This document shows positions 34,446 through 43,315 of a stretch of DNA of 64,000 nt, piece by piece (position 1 is the first letter of the stretch; every line of letters starts with the position of its first letter). Location: positions 37,028-101,027 of the forward strand of contig CACZYP010000011.1 in assembly GCA_902785425.1 (NCBI GenBank), given 5' to 3'. Made by a program: the position numbers and the translations under genes. This stretch comes from an uncultured Ruminococcus sp. (GTDB lineage Bacteria; Bacillota; Clostridia; Oscillospirales; Acutalibacteraceae). The notes beneath the pieces are model-generated. The model was not told the DNA's origin and searched no databases. It saw only the letters and a program-made list of their open reading frames with translations.

Positions 34446-35212
34446 TGAAAGGGCAGAGCGGTGCTTCCGACGACCAAAAGCGCATAGCGATGCTCGTAAG
34501 CGAGCTTATCAGGCTGTCAGAGCGCAGGTACGAGCCGTGCTGTTCCGATTTTCTGAGCGAGAGCGAGCAGGCGCTTGCTCGCCGTGAGCTTGATTTTTCG
34601 GGTCACACCGACTATCGCTTTTTCGGAGGCTATGAAAATGCGCAGCGCACCGTGCTTTGTGTTTATCCGCCGTATGAAGAGCCTGCCGACGAGGATTTTC
34701 CCTTTACTGCGGTGAATCTGTCGTTTCGCAAAACGGCGGAGCTTACTCACCGTGATTTTCTCGGCAGCCTTATGGGGCTTGGGATAAAGCGTGAGTCTGT
34801 CGGCGATATAGTCATCGGCAAGGGCGTGGCTACGTTTTTTGTAAAAAAGGAGCTTGCTTCTTACGTTTCGTCTCAGCTTGAAAAAGTCGGCAGAGAGGGC
34901 GTAAAGCTTGCCGACAAGGGTGTAGACTTCGCTTCGGTAACTCAGCAGTTTGAGGAGTTTTCACGAACGGTAACATCACTGCGGCTCGATGCGGTAGTGG
35001 GAGAATGTACGGGGCTTAGCCGTGCAAAAGCGCAGCAGGCTGTCAAAAGCGGAATGACGGCTGTAAACGCACTTATCGCAGACGCACCCGACCGCCGCAT
35101 AAACGACGGCGACAAAATATCGGTAAGAGGTTTCGGAAAGTTCATAATAAAAACGGACGGCAGCCTCAGCAAAAAAGGCAAGATCAGGATCACTGTTTTC
35201 AAATACTTATAG
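34445..35212 (+). CDS. ylmH: YlmH-type S4-domain RNA-binding protein
   Basis: 255 residues. The YlmH family has an N-terminal RRM-like region and a C-terminal S4 domain, here about 180-240 (SLRLDAVVGECTGLSRAKAQ, then INDGDKISVRGFGKF). YlmH is linked to cell division gene order and, in Bacillus, to rescue of stalled 50S subunits with peptidyl-tRNA. Start overlaps the sepF stop by one base (TGATG). About 110 bp separate it from divIVA, holding half of a heptad-arm repeat. Confidence 0.9.
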   Translation: MKGQSGASDDQKRIAMLVSELIRLSERRYEPCCSDFLSESEQALARRELDFSGHTDYRFFGGYENAQRTVLCVYPPYEEPADEDFPFTAVNLSFRKTAELTHRDFLGSLMGLGIKRESVGDIVIGKGVATFFVKKELASYVSSQLEKVGREGVKLADKGVDFASVTQQFEEFSRTVTSLRLDAVVGECTGLSRAKAQQAVKSGMTAVNALIADAPDRRINDGDKISVRGFGKFIIKTDGSLSKKGKIRITVFKYL

Positions 35213-35243
35213 AATGCGGTGTCAGAATCTGATTTTGCGGTCA

Positions 35244-35304
35244 TAGAAAACAAGCACGAAGTGCTTTTGCAATTATCCACCATCAATTGTCGATGGTCAA
35301 TTGA
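35244..35304. repeat. Right half of a heptad-arm element
   Basis: AAGCACGAAGTGCTT hairpin (35253-35267) followed by a degenerate AATTGTC-type arm (35270-35304) just before the divIVA ribosome site. The left half is missing. Confidence 0.6.
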
Positions 35305-35322
35305 ATCAAGGGGGTTTTTAGT

Positions 35323-36198
35323 ATGCTTACAGCAGAACAGATAAAGAAAATCAGTTTCAAAAAAGCAAGCATCGGCGGCTACAAGTGCGAAGAAGTTGAC
35401 GTTTTTATCGACGAGGTACTTGATACCGTTGAAACGCTGAGAAAAGAAAACATCGAGATCACAAAGAAAAGCGAGCTTCTTGTGGCTTCGATAGAGGAAT
35501 ACCGCAATAATCAGGAGAGCGTATCGACAGTTCTCGTCAAGTCGCAGAAGGAAGCCGACAAGACTAAGAAAGAAGCTCAGTTTGAAGCGGAAAAAACTGT
35601 AAAGGACGCTCAGGCGGAAGCAGACGCTATCCTTTCCGAAGCAAGAGCCGAGGCCGACAGGATCCTCAAAGAGGCGAACGCACGCATCAAGCGTGAAAAG
35701 GACATGATCACTCAGATCACGGAAGAGGCTGCCGAGATACGCCAGAAGCTTATCGAAGAGTTTGAGCAGCAGATCGAGTCGCTCAAAGTCCTGCCCGAAA
35801 AGGCAGAGGCTGAGAATCTTAAAAAGACTCTTGATGAAAAATATCCCACACAGACATACTCAAAGCCTTCCGATAAGATCAAAAAGGCGGAAGAGCCAGT
35901 AAAAGAGGAAGAGGGCTTTGACACGATAGAAGCAGCAGTTGAAGATGCTACTTCCGCAACAGAAGATTCCGCCAATGCAGAGGCTGCCCTTGTAGACGAC
36001 GTTGAGGAGATCGAAGAAGAAGCTTTCGTTCCCGATGACGGAGAAGAGGAAGAAGAGGACGAAGAGGAATTCGAGGAAGACGAAGAGGAAGATGAAGATC
36101 CCGTTAAAGACGGCAAGATCAAGATCGACAAATCAAAGTTTGAGGGACGCTTCGGCAAGCTGAAATTCGGCAAGGACTACGACGTAAACAAAGGCTGA
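35323..36198 (+). CDS. divIVA: Septum site-determining protein DivIVA
   Basis: 291 residues. The N-terminal membrane-curvature domain is MLTAEQIKKISFKKASIGGY followed by KCEEVDVFIDEVLDTVE; a coiled coil of heptad repeats covers about 30-165 (KEADKTKKEAQFEAEKTVKD). The C-terminal 100 residues are very acidic, with a Glu/Asp run at about 245-262, then a basic end. DivIVA marks curved membrane at septum and poles. The acidic tail is longer than in Bacillus and probably disordered. The ribosome site is AAGGGGG. Confidence 0.93.
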   Translation: MLTAEQIKKISFKKASIGGYKCEEVDVFIDEVLDTVETLRKENIEITKKSELLVASIEEYRNNQESVSTVLVKSQKEADKTKKEAQFEAEKTVKDAQAEADAILSEARAEADRILKEANARIKREKDMITQITEEAAEIRQKLIEEFEQQIESLKVLPEKAEAENLKKTLDEKYPTQTYSKPSDKIKKAEEPVKEEEGFDTIEAAVEDATSATEDSANAEAALVDDVEEIEEEAFVPDDGEEEEEDEEEFEEDEEEDEDPVKDGKIKIDKSKFEGRFGKLKFGKDYDVNKG

Positions 36199-36652
36199 CA
36201 TGCAAAAGCTTGTTAAGCTTTTGCAATTGAAAATTGAAAATTGAAAATGGAAAATTGCGGAACTCGCCGTAGGCGAGTTGATCTGTAACGGCATAGATAG
36301 AGCAGGTGCTTTATTTACAGCCGAGAATATTCAATATAATAAAAACAAGCACGAAGTGCTTCCGCAATTGTCCGTTGTCATAAAAAAACAAGCATTATCA
36401 ATCATATTATTAATGCGGCAATTAAATAATACAAATAATATTTCTTTTTGATGCCGAAGGGGTGCAGGGGTGCGGGTCTCCGGTGGAGACCTCTGTGTAG
36501 CAGAAGCACCGACCGAGGCGGCAGCCGAGACCGATCGGAAAGCCCCCTGCAAAAATCCGAAAAACTTCTTTTGCGATATTATTTAGTTGCCGAAGTAATA
36601 ATCCATAAATTTTTTTGAACGGTGTGAATCCGTTTGAGAGGAGAAATTACCA
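36199..36652. repeat. Heptad-arm and GC hairpin repeats upstream of ileS
   Basis: A GCAAAAGCTTGTTAAGCTTTTGC hairpin (36203-36225) right after divIVA could act as a weak terminator. Then AATTGAA-type left arm (36226-36257), ACTCGCCGTAGGCGAGT hairpin (36263-36279), spacer, AAGCACGAAGTGCTTC hairpin (36348-36363) with a short right arm, and a GC module with GGTCTCCGGTGGAGACC (36475-36491) and GACCGAGGCGGCAGCCGAGA (36511-36530) also seen at 47131-47217. I looked for a T-box before ileS and saw no T-box core. Confidence 0.6.
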
Positions 36653-39427
36653 ATGGCACAGGATTTTAAAAACACAATGAACCTCCCGGGTACGCAGTTC
36701 CCGATGAGAGCAGGCCTGCCCAAGAGCGAGCCTGAAACTCTCAAAACATGGGAAGCAGACGAGGTGTACGAGAACCTCATGAAGCGCAACGAGGGCAAGC
36801 CGCTCTTTATTCTGCACGACGGCCCTCCGTATGCAAACGGCGATATTCACCTCGGCACAGCGCTCAACAAGGTGCTCAAGGATTTCATTATCAGATATAA
36901 GAACATGGCAGGCTTCAAGGCTCCTTACGTTCCGGGCTGGGATACTCACGGTCTTCCCACCGAGCTTAAGGCAAGAGCAAAGGCAGGCATCACAAACTCT
37001 ACTTCTATCTCCGACAAAGAGCTTCGCACGCTTTGCCGTGACTTCGTTACAAAGTACCTTGACGATCAGAGAAGCCAGTTCAAGCGCCTCGGCGCACTTG
37101 GCGACTGGGCTCATCCTTACGTAACTCTCCAGCATGAGTTCGAGGCTCGCCAGATCGAAGTGTTTGCAGATATGGCTTGCAAGGGCTATATCTACAAGGG
37201 ACTCAAGCCTGTTTACTGGTGCTCTGACTGTAAGACTGCTCTTGCAGAGGCTGAGATCGAGTACGCAGAAGATCCGTGCCACTCCATCTACGTTAAGTTC
37301 AGAGTAACAGACGACAAGGGTCTTTTTGCAGCTAAGGGCATTCCCGCAGACAAGACATACTTCGTTATCTGGACAACAACAACATGGACGCTTCCTGCAA
37401 ACGTTGCTATCTGCTTAGGACCCAAGTTCGACTACAATGTTATCAAGTCGGGCGATGAGTACTATGTTATGGTTGAAGAGCTTTACCGTGAAGCTATGCA
37501 GGAGGCAGGAAAGACAGATTATGAGGTCGTTGCTACATTCAAGGGCAGCGAGCTTGAATACATGAAGGTACAGCATCCGTTCCTTGATCGTGAGCCGCTC
37601 GTTATCGTGGGCGATCACGTAACTCTCGAAAGCGGTACAGGCTGCGTACACACAGCTCCCGGTCACGGTATCGAAGACTATGACGTATGCCGCAATTACC
37701 CCGAGCTTCCGATCGTAGTTCCCGTAAATGCTGACGGTGTTCTCACCGAAGAGGCAGGCAGATTCGCAGGCCTTTCCACAGAGGACGCAAACAAGCCTAT
37801 CGCTATGTATCTTGAGGAGACAGGCGCACTGTTCGCACTCAAGAAGATCATTCACCAGTATCCGCACTGCTGGCGCTGCAAGAAGCCGGTTCTGTTCAGA
37901 GCAACAGATCAGTGGTTCTGCTCCGTTGAGGATTTCAAGGAGCAGACTCTTGAAGCTATCAAGGGCGTTGAGTGGATCCCTGACTGGGGCGAGGTACGTA
38001 TCTCCAACATGGTAAGAGAACGTAAGGACTGGTGTATCTCCCGTCAGAGAAAATGGGGCGTTCCGATCCCGATCTTCTTCTGCAAGAAGTGCGGCGAGCC
38101 TCACATCGACAAGGCAGCTATGCAGGCTGTAGCCGATCTGTTCAGAGCAGAGGGTTCCGACGCATGGTTTGTAAAGGAAGCTTCCGAGATCCTTCCCGCA
38201 GGCACAACATGCGGCAAGTGCGGCGGCACAGAGTTCGATAAAGAAAAAGATATCATGGACGTATGGTTCGACTCGGGTTCGACACATGCGGCTGTACTCA
38301 GACAGCGTGAGGAACTCAGATTCCCGGCTGACCTCTATCTTGAGGGCGCAGACCAGTACAGAGGCTGGTTCCAGTCTTCTCTTCTCACAAGCGTAGCTAC
38401 AACGGGCGAGGCTCCCTACAAGGCTGTTCTTACTCACGGCTGGGTAGTTGACGGACAGGGCAGAAAGATGTCCAAGTCTCTCGGCAACGGTATCCTCCCG
38501 AGCGAGGTAGTTGAGCAGTACGGCGCAGATATCCTCCGTCTCTGGGTAGCTTCTTCCGACTATCACGCAGATATCCGTATCTCCAAGGATATCTTGAAGC
38601 AGCTTTCCGAGTCTTACAGAAAGATCAGAAATACTGCAAGATATATTTTAAGCAACCTCAACGATTTCGATCCCGATAAGGATATGGTAGAACTTTCCGA
38701 GCTTCTTCCTATCGACAAGTGGGCAGTTTACAAGCTTGCAGAGCTTAATAAGAAGGTTCGCAAGGGCTACGACGCTTACGAGTTCCACAACGTTTACCAC
38801 GCTATCCACAACTTCTGTGTAATCGACATGTCGAACTTCTACCTTGACGTTCTCAAAGACAGACTTTACACGGAAAAGGCAGACAGCAAGGAGCGCAGAG
38901 CTGCTCAGACAGCTATCTACATCATTCTTGACGCTATGACAAGAATGATCACTCCGATCCTCGCTTACACTTCCGACGAGATCTGGAAGTTCATGCCTCA
39001 CGCAAGCGGCGTTGACAAGGATCACGCAGTTTACAACGACATGCCCGTTATCCCCGATGTAGGCGCAGACGAAGCGTTCATCGCAAGCTGGGATAAGATC
39101 CACGAGCTTCGTGACATCGTTAAGAAGTCAATCGAAGAGGCAGTTTCCGAAAAGCTTGTCAAGACTTCTCTTGAGTGCTGCGTAACGCTTAAATGCACAG
39201 GCGAGGAGTACAGCTTCGTTAAGTCCGTTGAGGGCGAGCTTAAGTCTGCATTCATCGTATCCGATGTTAAGATCGTTGACGATGCTTCCGCTTCCGAGCT
39301 TGCTGTAACTATCAGCAAGGCAGAGGGCGAAAAGTGCGAGCGCTGCTGGACATACAGCCCGACTGTAGGTCAGGACGCAGAATATCCCTGCGTATGCGCA
39401 CGCTGTGCATCTGTTCTCAGAGGTTAA
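36653..39427 (+). CDS. ileS: Isoleucine--tRNA ligase
   Basis: 924 residues, class I synthetase with CP1 editing domain. HIGH motif in DGPPYANGDIHLGTALNK (about 56-73), KMSKS in DGQGRKMSKSLGNGILPSEV (about 599-618), editing-domain GTGCVHTAPGHGIEDYDV, and a C-terminal zinc knuckle CERCW...CVCARC. The tail with this zinc site is the bacterial form sensitive to pseudomonic acid. Codon use is strongly biased (many AAG, CTT, GTT), suggesting high expression. Ribosome site AGAGGAG. Confidence 0.97.
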   Translation: MAQDFKNTMNLPGTQFPMRAGLPKSEPETLKTWEADEVYENLMKRNEGKPLFILHDGPPYANGDIHLGTALNKVLKDFIIRYKNMAGFKAPYVPGWDTHGLPTELKARAKAGITNSTSISDKELRTLCRDFVTKYLDDQRSQFKRLGALGDWAHPYVTLQHEFEARQIEVFADMACKGYIYKGLKPVYWCSDCKTALAEAEIEYAEDPCHSIYVKFRVTDDKGLFAAKGIPADKTYFVIWTTTTWTLPANVAICLGPKFDYNVIKSGDEYYVMVEELYREAMQEAGKTDYEVVATFKGSELEYMKVQHPFLDREPLVIVGDHVTLESGTGCVHTAPGHGIEDYDVCRNYPELPIVVPVNADGVLTEEAGRFAGLSTEDANKPIAMYLEETGALFALKKIIHQYPHCWRCKKPVLFRATDQWFCSVEDFKEQTLEAIKGVEWIPDWGEVRISNMVRERKDWCISRQRKWGVPIPIFFCKKCGEPHIDKAAMQAVADLFRAEGSDAWFVKEASEILPAGTTCGKCGGTEFDKEKDIMDVWFDSGSTHAAVLRQREELRFPADLYLEGADQYRGWFQSSLLTSVATTGEAPYKAVLTHGWVVDGQGRKMSKSLGNGILPSEVVEQYGADILRLWVASSDYHADIRISKDILKQLSESYRKIRNTARYILSNLNDFDPDKDMVELSELLPIDKWAVYKLAELNKKVRKGYDAYEFHNVYHAIHNFCVIDMSNFYLDVLKDRLYTEKADSKERRAAQTAIYIILDAMTRMITPILAYTSDEIWKFMPHASGVDKDHAVYNDMPVIPDVGADEAFIASWDKIHELRDIVKKSIEEAVSEKLVKTSLECCVTLKCTGEEYSFVKSVEGELKSAFIVSDVKIVDDASASELAVTISKAEGEKCERCWTYSPTVGQDAEYPCVCARCASVLRG

Positions 39428-39693
39428 TTATATCAAATTAAAAAGCTATTAGCCGTCCAACCCGAACGGCTCAGATTGTCTTAAGAAACGCACAGCCGGA
39501 AGTTTTTGCCCCGCTTTTTTCAAAAAGCGGGCGGTTTGCAAAAAGTTTTCTCGCCGTTACACGGCGATGAAAAATTCTTTATCGACAAACTGAGCCTTTC
39601 AGTTGAACGTCTGATAGCTGTTTTCTTATACGTTTTCAAAGATATGCTGCCGGGCCGATCGAATCGTCATTACACCGAAAGGAGCTTGTTCGT
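39428..39693. repeat. GC hairpin modules between ileS and the next gene
   Basis: Includes CCGTCCAACCCGAACGG (39454-39470, weak), a CCCCGCTTTTTTCAAAAAGC-GGGCGG hairpin (39509-39534) as in 60372-60395 and 31597-31622, and CTCGCCGTTACACGGCGATG (39551-39570). No gene is supported; the short frame starting at 39506 is made of repeat sequence. Confidence 0.5.
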
Positions 39694-40284
39694 ATGAAAA
39701 AAGCAGTAGTTGTAATACTGATATTAGCCGCACTTATTGCTTCTGCGGTCGTGGGGGTAAAACTGTACAACAAATTTGCCCCCAAGCCCGATTATCTGCT
39801 TGAAGGCGCCCGTGATAACGGCTTCGTTGCGGCATACCGTGCGTATACCGGCATAAGCGGCGACAAAGTCAAAAAGATCCCCGGATTCCGTTTTGAGAAT
39901 CTCGTTTATCTCAACAAAGATGTCGAATACGACCACGTAAGCTATGAATTCCATACGTATCACGGCAAAGCAAAGACAGCCGATCCCGATACGTGGGAGA
40001 TCGAGCAAAATCAATATGACGAAGAGTTCTTTGACATACCGTCTGTCGTTGAAAGTATCAAGCAGATGGGGCTTTCATACACGGGAAACGTCTATATTCT
40101 CGTTACGGAATTTGACGATTACAGGATAGTTCAGGTGGAGTCTCTCGGTGATGATAACAGCACGATCTTAGACGAATCATTTGCTTTGTTCAGAAACGGC
40201 AGCAGGATCGATCTGCCTGAAAACGTAAAGCTCGACAGTATACGAACGATCTACAAACAGACACCAATGAAAGGAACAAACTAA
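39694..40284 (+). CDS. Uncharacterised membrane-anchored protein
   Basis: 196 residues with a single N-terminal membrane segment (about 5-23, VVVILILAALIASAVVGVKL), so most of it lies outside the cell. The outer part is a mixed alpha/beta domain with several aromatic residues and no cysteines. I do not recognise the family. The ATG follows AAAGGAG and its stop directly abuts lspA, so it belongs to the lspA-rluD operon. It has no lipobox cysteine, so it is not itself a substrate of LspA. Confidence 0.7.
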   Translation: MKKAVVVILILAALIASAVVGVKLYNKFAPKPDYLLEGARDNGFVAAYRAYTGISGDKVKKIPGFRFENLVYLNKDVEYDHVSYEFHTYHGKAKTADPDTWEIEQNQYDEEFFDIPSVVESIKQMGLSYTGNVYILVTEFDDYRIVQVESLGDDNSTILDESFALFRNGSRIDLPENVKLDSIRTIYKQTPMKGTN

Positions 40285-40761
40285 ATGACCGCTCTTGCGA
40301 TAATCCTTATAATCCTTCTTGTAGCCGCCGATCAGCTTACAAAGCTTTATGCGCTGAGTGTCGTAAAGCCAAACGGTATGATGACGGTGATCGACAACTT
40401 TTATTACTTCGTTTACGTTGAAAACAGGGGCGCAGCATTCGGAATGCTCCAGAACAAGCAGTGGTTCTTCGTGATCGTAACGCTTGTGATATTCGCAGCT
40501 TTTGCGTATATCCTCTATAACTACAAGATCGAGGGCAAGCTCTTTTTTGCGGCTTTCGTTCTTGTTATCGGCGGCGGAATAGGAAACCTTATAGACCGTA
40601 TATTCCGAGGCTTCGTAGTTGATTTTCTGCAGTTTTCGTTCTTTTCGCCCGTGTGCAATCTTGCCGATTATTTCATAACGGTAGGCGCAGTTCTGCTCGT
40701 TATTTCGGTGATGTTCTGCAAGAAGAATATAGCAAAGCGTGAGCGAAAGGCTGAGGAATAA
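40285..40761 (+). CDS. lspA: Lipoprotein signal peptidase (signal peptidase II)
   Basis: 158-residue aspartic protease in the membrane that removes signal peptides of lipoproteins. Four membrane segments; conserved AADQLTKLYAL near the start, VENRGAAFGM, GGIGNLIDRIFRGFVVDFL with the first catalytic Asp and VCNLADYFITVGAVLLV with the second. The ATG directly follows the previous stop. rluD follows after three bases, a very common lspA-rluD pair. Confidence 0.95.
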   Translation: MTALAIILIILLVAADQLTKLYALSVVKPNGMMTVIDNFYYFVYVENRGAAFGMLQNKQWFFVIVTLVIFAAFAYILYNYKIEGKLFFAAFVLVIGGGIGNLIDRIFRGFVVDFLQFSFFSPVCNLADYFITVGAVLLVISVMFCKKNIAKRERKAEE

Positions 40762-40764
40762 TGT

Positions 40765-41679
40765 ATGAAGCATGAATTTGTTGTTGAACAGACAGAATCG
40801 GGCAGCCGCATTGACAAGCTTATAAGCGACAAACTGCCCGATATCTCACGCACCTCCGCCGCAAACATCTGTGAAAGCGGCGGCGTTTTTGTCAACGGGA
40901 AAGCTGTGGGCAAGAAGTACAAGGTAAGCGAGGGGGAGAGCGTTTCGGTAGAGATCCCCGAACCTGTGGAGCTTAAAGCCGAAGCGGAGGATATACCGCT
41001 CGATATCGTCTTTGAGGATAACGATCTGCTTGTCGTGAACAAGCCGAAAGGCATGGTCGTTCACCCGGCTCCCGGTAATTACACAGGAACGCTCGTGAAC
41101 GCTCTGCTTTATCACTGCAAAGACAGTCTTTCGGGCATAAACGGCGTTTTAAGACCCGGCATCGTTCACCGAATAGACAAGGACACAAGCGGTCTGCTCA
41201 TCGTTGCAAAAAGCGACAGGGCGCATGTGGGGCTTGCCGAGCAGATAAAAGAGCATTCATTTACAAGAGAGTATGAGGCGGTCGTTTACGGCAGAATGAA
41301 AGAGCCGACGGGCACCGTCAATGCGCCTATAGGCAGAAGTCAGATCGACCGCAAGAAAATGTGCGTTACCGATCACTGCTCAAAGCCTGCCGTTACGCAT
41401 TATCGTGTGATAGACGAAAACTCCGGCTTTTCGCACCTTGCCTTGCAGCTTGAAACAGGGCGCACACATCAGATAAGAGTGCATATGGCGTATCTCGGCC
41501 ACCCCGTTGCAGGCGATCCCGTTTACGGCCCTTCCAAAGTGATAAAGGAGCTTTGCGGACAATGTCTGCACGCAAAAAAGATCGGCTTTGTTCACCCGGT
41601 CACGGGAGAGTTTTTGTCGTTTGATTCCGAACTTCCCGAATATTTTCGCCGCTTTTTGAGCAAAAACGAGATTTTATAA
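40765..41679 (+). CDS. rluD: Ribosomal large subunit pseudouridine synthase, RluD type
   Basis: 304 residues. N-terminal S4 RNA-binding domain (SGSRIDKLISDKLPDISRTS; GGVFVNGKAV) then the catalytic domain with HRIDKDTSGLLIVAKSDRAH, holding the catalytic Asp, LETGRTHQIRVHMAYLGHPV and GDPVYGP. It changes uridines of 23S rRNA helix 69 in the well-studied relative; which sites are used here is not known. Last gene of the lspA operon. Confidence 0.93.
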   Translation: MKHEFVVEQTESGSRIDKLISDKLPDISRTSAANICESGGVFVNGKAVGKKYKVSEGESVSVEIPEPVELKAEAEDIPLDIVFEDNDLLVVNKPKGMVVHPAPGNYTGTLVNALLYHCKDSLSGINGVLRPGIVHRIDKDTSGLLIVAKSDRAHVGLAEQIKEHSFTREYEAVVYGRMKEPTGTVNAPIGRSQIDRKKMCVTDHCSKPAVTHYRVIDENSGFSHLALQLETGRTHQIRVHMAYLGHPVAGDPVYGPSKVIKELCGQCLHAKKIGFVHPVTGEFLSFDSELPEYFRRFLSKNEIL

Positions 41680-41695
41680 TTTTTTTCAAAACGTG

Positions 41696-41724
41696 TTGCA
41701 ATATGCTGCATTATGTGTTATAAT
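41696..41724 (+). promoter_or_regulatory. rplS promoter
   Basis: TTGCAA (41696-41701), 17 bp, TATAAT (41719-41724), about 150 bp before rplS. Confidence 0.8.
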
Positions 41725-41731
41725 ATTAAAC

Positions 41732-41860
41732 GCATTTGAACCGTTGGGATAATTGTATGCCCAATGCGATTCACTGCCCGGCGAAATGCCGTACAATGAA
41801 GCGGACAGTCCTCTGTCAGGCAAAGCTGCTTCACTTTGCTGTGATAAGAATGTCTGTAAA
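41732..41860 (+). promoter_or_regulatory. Structured 5' leader of rplS
   Basis: The roughly 145-nt leader can fold into several hairpins: CGCA...TTGGG with CCCAATGCG (41732-41769), CGGCGAAATGCCG (41779-41791), GACAGTCCTCTGTC (41804-41817) and CAAAG...CTTTG (41821-41840). Ribosomal protein L19 leaders are known in Firmicutes as self-control sites; that this one acts so is inferred, since I cannot compare it with a model. Confidence 0.45.
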
Positions 41861-41878
41861 CTACAGGAGGAAAATAAA

Positions 41879-42229
41879 ATGGATGCACTGAAGTTGATCG
41901 CTGCCGATTCCGTAAAGAAGGAAGTTCCTGCTTTTAATGTCGGCGACACAGTAAGAGTAAGCGTAAATATTCGTGAGGGTGACAGAGAGAGAATCCAGAT
42001 GTTCGAGGGTACTGTCATCGCTAAGAAGTCAAGCGGCGTTGCTGAGACGTTCACAGTTAGACGTGTAGCATACGGCGTTGGCGTAGAGCGTGTATTCCCG
42101 CTTCACTGCCCGAACGTTAAGGACGTTAAGGTTATCAGACACGGTAAGGTCAGAAGAGCTAAGCTTTACTATCTCCGTGACAGAGTGGGCAAGGCTGCTA
42201 AGGTCAAAGAGAAGATCGTTAAGGCGTAA
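41879..42229 (+). CDS. rplS: 50S ribosomal protein L19
   Basis: 116 residues, normal for bL19, which lies at the 30S-50S interface. Motifs: [60 protein letters not shown] and [26 protein letters not shown] eight bases before ATG 41879 sets the start, although the frame is open upstream. It has its own promoter, leader and terminator. Confidence 0.97.
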   Translation: MDALKLIAADSVKKEVPAFNVGDTVRVSVNIREGDRERIQMFEGTVIAKKSSGVAETFTVRRVAYGVGVERVFPLHCPNVKDVKVIRHGKVRRAKLYYLRDRVGKAAKVKEKIVKA

Positions 42230-42239
42230 GCCTGAAGGT

Positions 42240-42273
42240 AAGGGCAGAGTTAAGTCTCTGCCTTTATTTTTTT
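42240..42273 (+). terminator. Terminator after rplS
   Basis: AAGGGCAGAG, six-base loop, CTCTGCCTT, then TATTTTTTT. Starts ten bases after the stop codon. Confidence 0.9.
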
Positions 42274-42342
42274 GTGATATATCGGAAATGTTTACGAAAT
42301 TGTAAATAATTTTCTTGAAACGAATGTCAAGCCGTTTATTTG

Positions 42343-42371
42343 TTGACACTGACGGCAGATTGCGGTATAAT
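42343..42371 (+). promoter_or_regulatory. lepB promoter
   Basis: Consensus TTGACA (42343-42348), 17 bp, consensus TATAAT (42366-42371). A leader of about 120 nt follows, including an imperfect GAAGCG...CGCTTC pairing (42378-42427). Confidence 0.88.
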
Positions 42372-42499
42372 AAAGCGGAAGCGCTTACTACGGTTTGTTA
42401 TAGTGAATAATGATCGGAGACGCTTCGTTTATAAATGATCTTTAAAACAATAGCTCTACAAAGAAGAGTTTAGGTTGTTGATTAAACTGAGGTGTTTGT

Positions 42500-43213
42500 A
42501 TGGATACACAGATTTTTGATAAGGTCGCTGAACCTAAAAATACCGAGAAAGCTCCCGAGCCTGTTACTAATGATATCCCCGATCTTGCGGATGTCAACTC
42601 AAACGATGAGCCGGTAGTTTCCAAGCTCGATTTCGATGATGAAAAAAAACGGAAGAGCAAGAAGAAAGCCCGTAAAAAGGACTCTGCTTCAAGCTTCGTT
42701 ACGAACCTTTTTGACTGGGCTTCTGCGATAGTTTTTGCGCTCGTTTTCGTTATCTTCCTGATGACGTTCTGCTTCCGTCTTGTTAATGTAGACGGCGACT
42801 CGATGCTCAATACTCTCCAGAACGAGAACAAGGTCATAGTAACGGGCCTTAACTATACGCCCGAGGTAGGCGATATCGTAGTTATCAGCCACGGCGTTTC
42901 GCTCGACAAGGCTCTTGTAAAGCGTGTTATCGCTGTAGGCGGTCAGACTGTTGATATAAACAACGAAACAGGCGAAGTAACTGTTGACGGTATCGTTATC
43001 GACGAGCCGTATATCAACGGCAAAACAACACAGATCGGCGACACAATATTCCCTGTAAAGGTGGAAGAGGGCACAGTATTCGTTCTCGGCGACAATCGCC
43101 CCATCTCCAAGGACAGCCGATTCTCGGACGTAGGTCTTATCAGTGTTGATTCGATCATCGGCAAGGTTCGCTTCAGGATCACTCCGCTCGATGAGTTCGG
43201 AAAGGTAGAATAA
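42500..43213 (+). CDS. lepB: Signal peptidase I
   Basis: 237-residue membrane-bound serine protease that frees secreted proteins from their signal peptides. A charged, proline- and acid-rich cytoplasmic N-terminus (1-66, ending in KKRKSKKKARKKD) leads into one membrane segment (about 73-95). Catalytic Ser is in VDGDSMLNTLQ and Lys in ALVKRVIAVGGQTVDI; VFVLGDNRPISKDSRFSDVG is box E. The long N-terminal cytoplasmic tail exceeds that of Bacillus SipS. Confidence 0.95.
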   Translation: MDTQIFDKVAEPKNTEKAPEPVTNDIPDLADVNSNDEPVVSKLDFDDEKKRKSKKKARKKDSASSFVTNLFDWASAIVFALVFVIFLMTFCFRLVNVDGDSMLNTLQNENKVIVTGLNYTPEVGDIVVISHGVSLDKALVKRVIAVGGQTVDINNETGEVTVDGIVIDEPYINGKTTQIGDTIFPVKVEEGTVFVLGDNRPISKDSRFSDVGLISVDSIIGKVRFRITPLDEFGKVE

Positions 43214-43221
43214 TAAATATC

Positions 43222-43250
43222 GGGAGTGGGGAGAGATCCTCACTCCTTTG
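43222..43250 (+). terminator. Weak hairpin after lepB
   Basis: GGAGTGGGGA, GAGA loop, TCCTCACTCC with only TTTG after it. Probably a weak terminator. Confidence 0.4.
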
Positions 43251-43315
43251 TGATAAGTAAAGCAGCGGAAGCTCCGCTCATTTGTTGATGATTATTGCGA
43301 TAAGGGTGTAAAATA

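Noticed and set aside
36380..36652. T-box leader before ileS
   Set aside because: No T-box core or specifier-like stem could be found; the GC hairpins present are dispersed repeats.
37415..38566. 383-codon minus-strand open frame
   Set aside because: Lies wholly opposite ileS, whose motifs are intact; an antisense shadow produced by codon bias.
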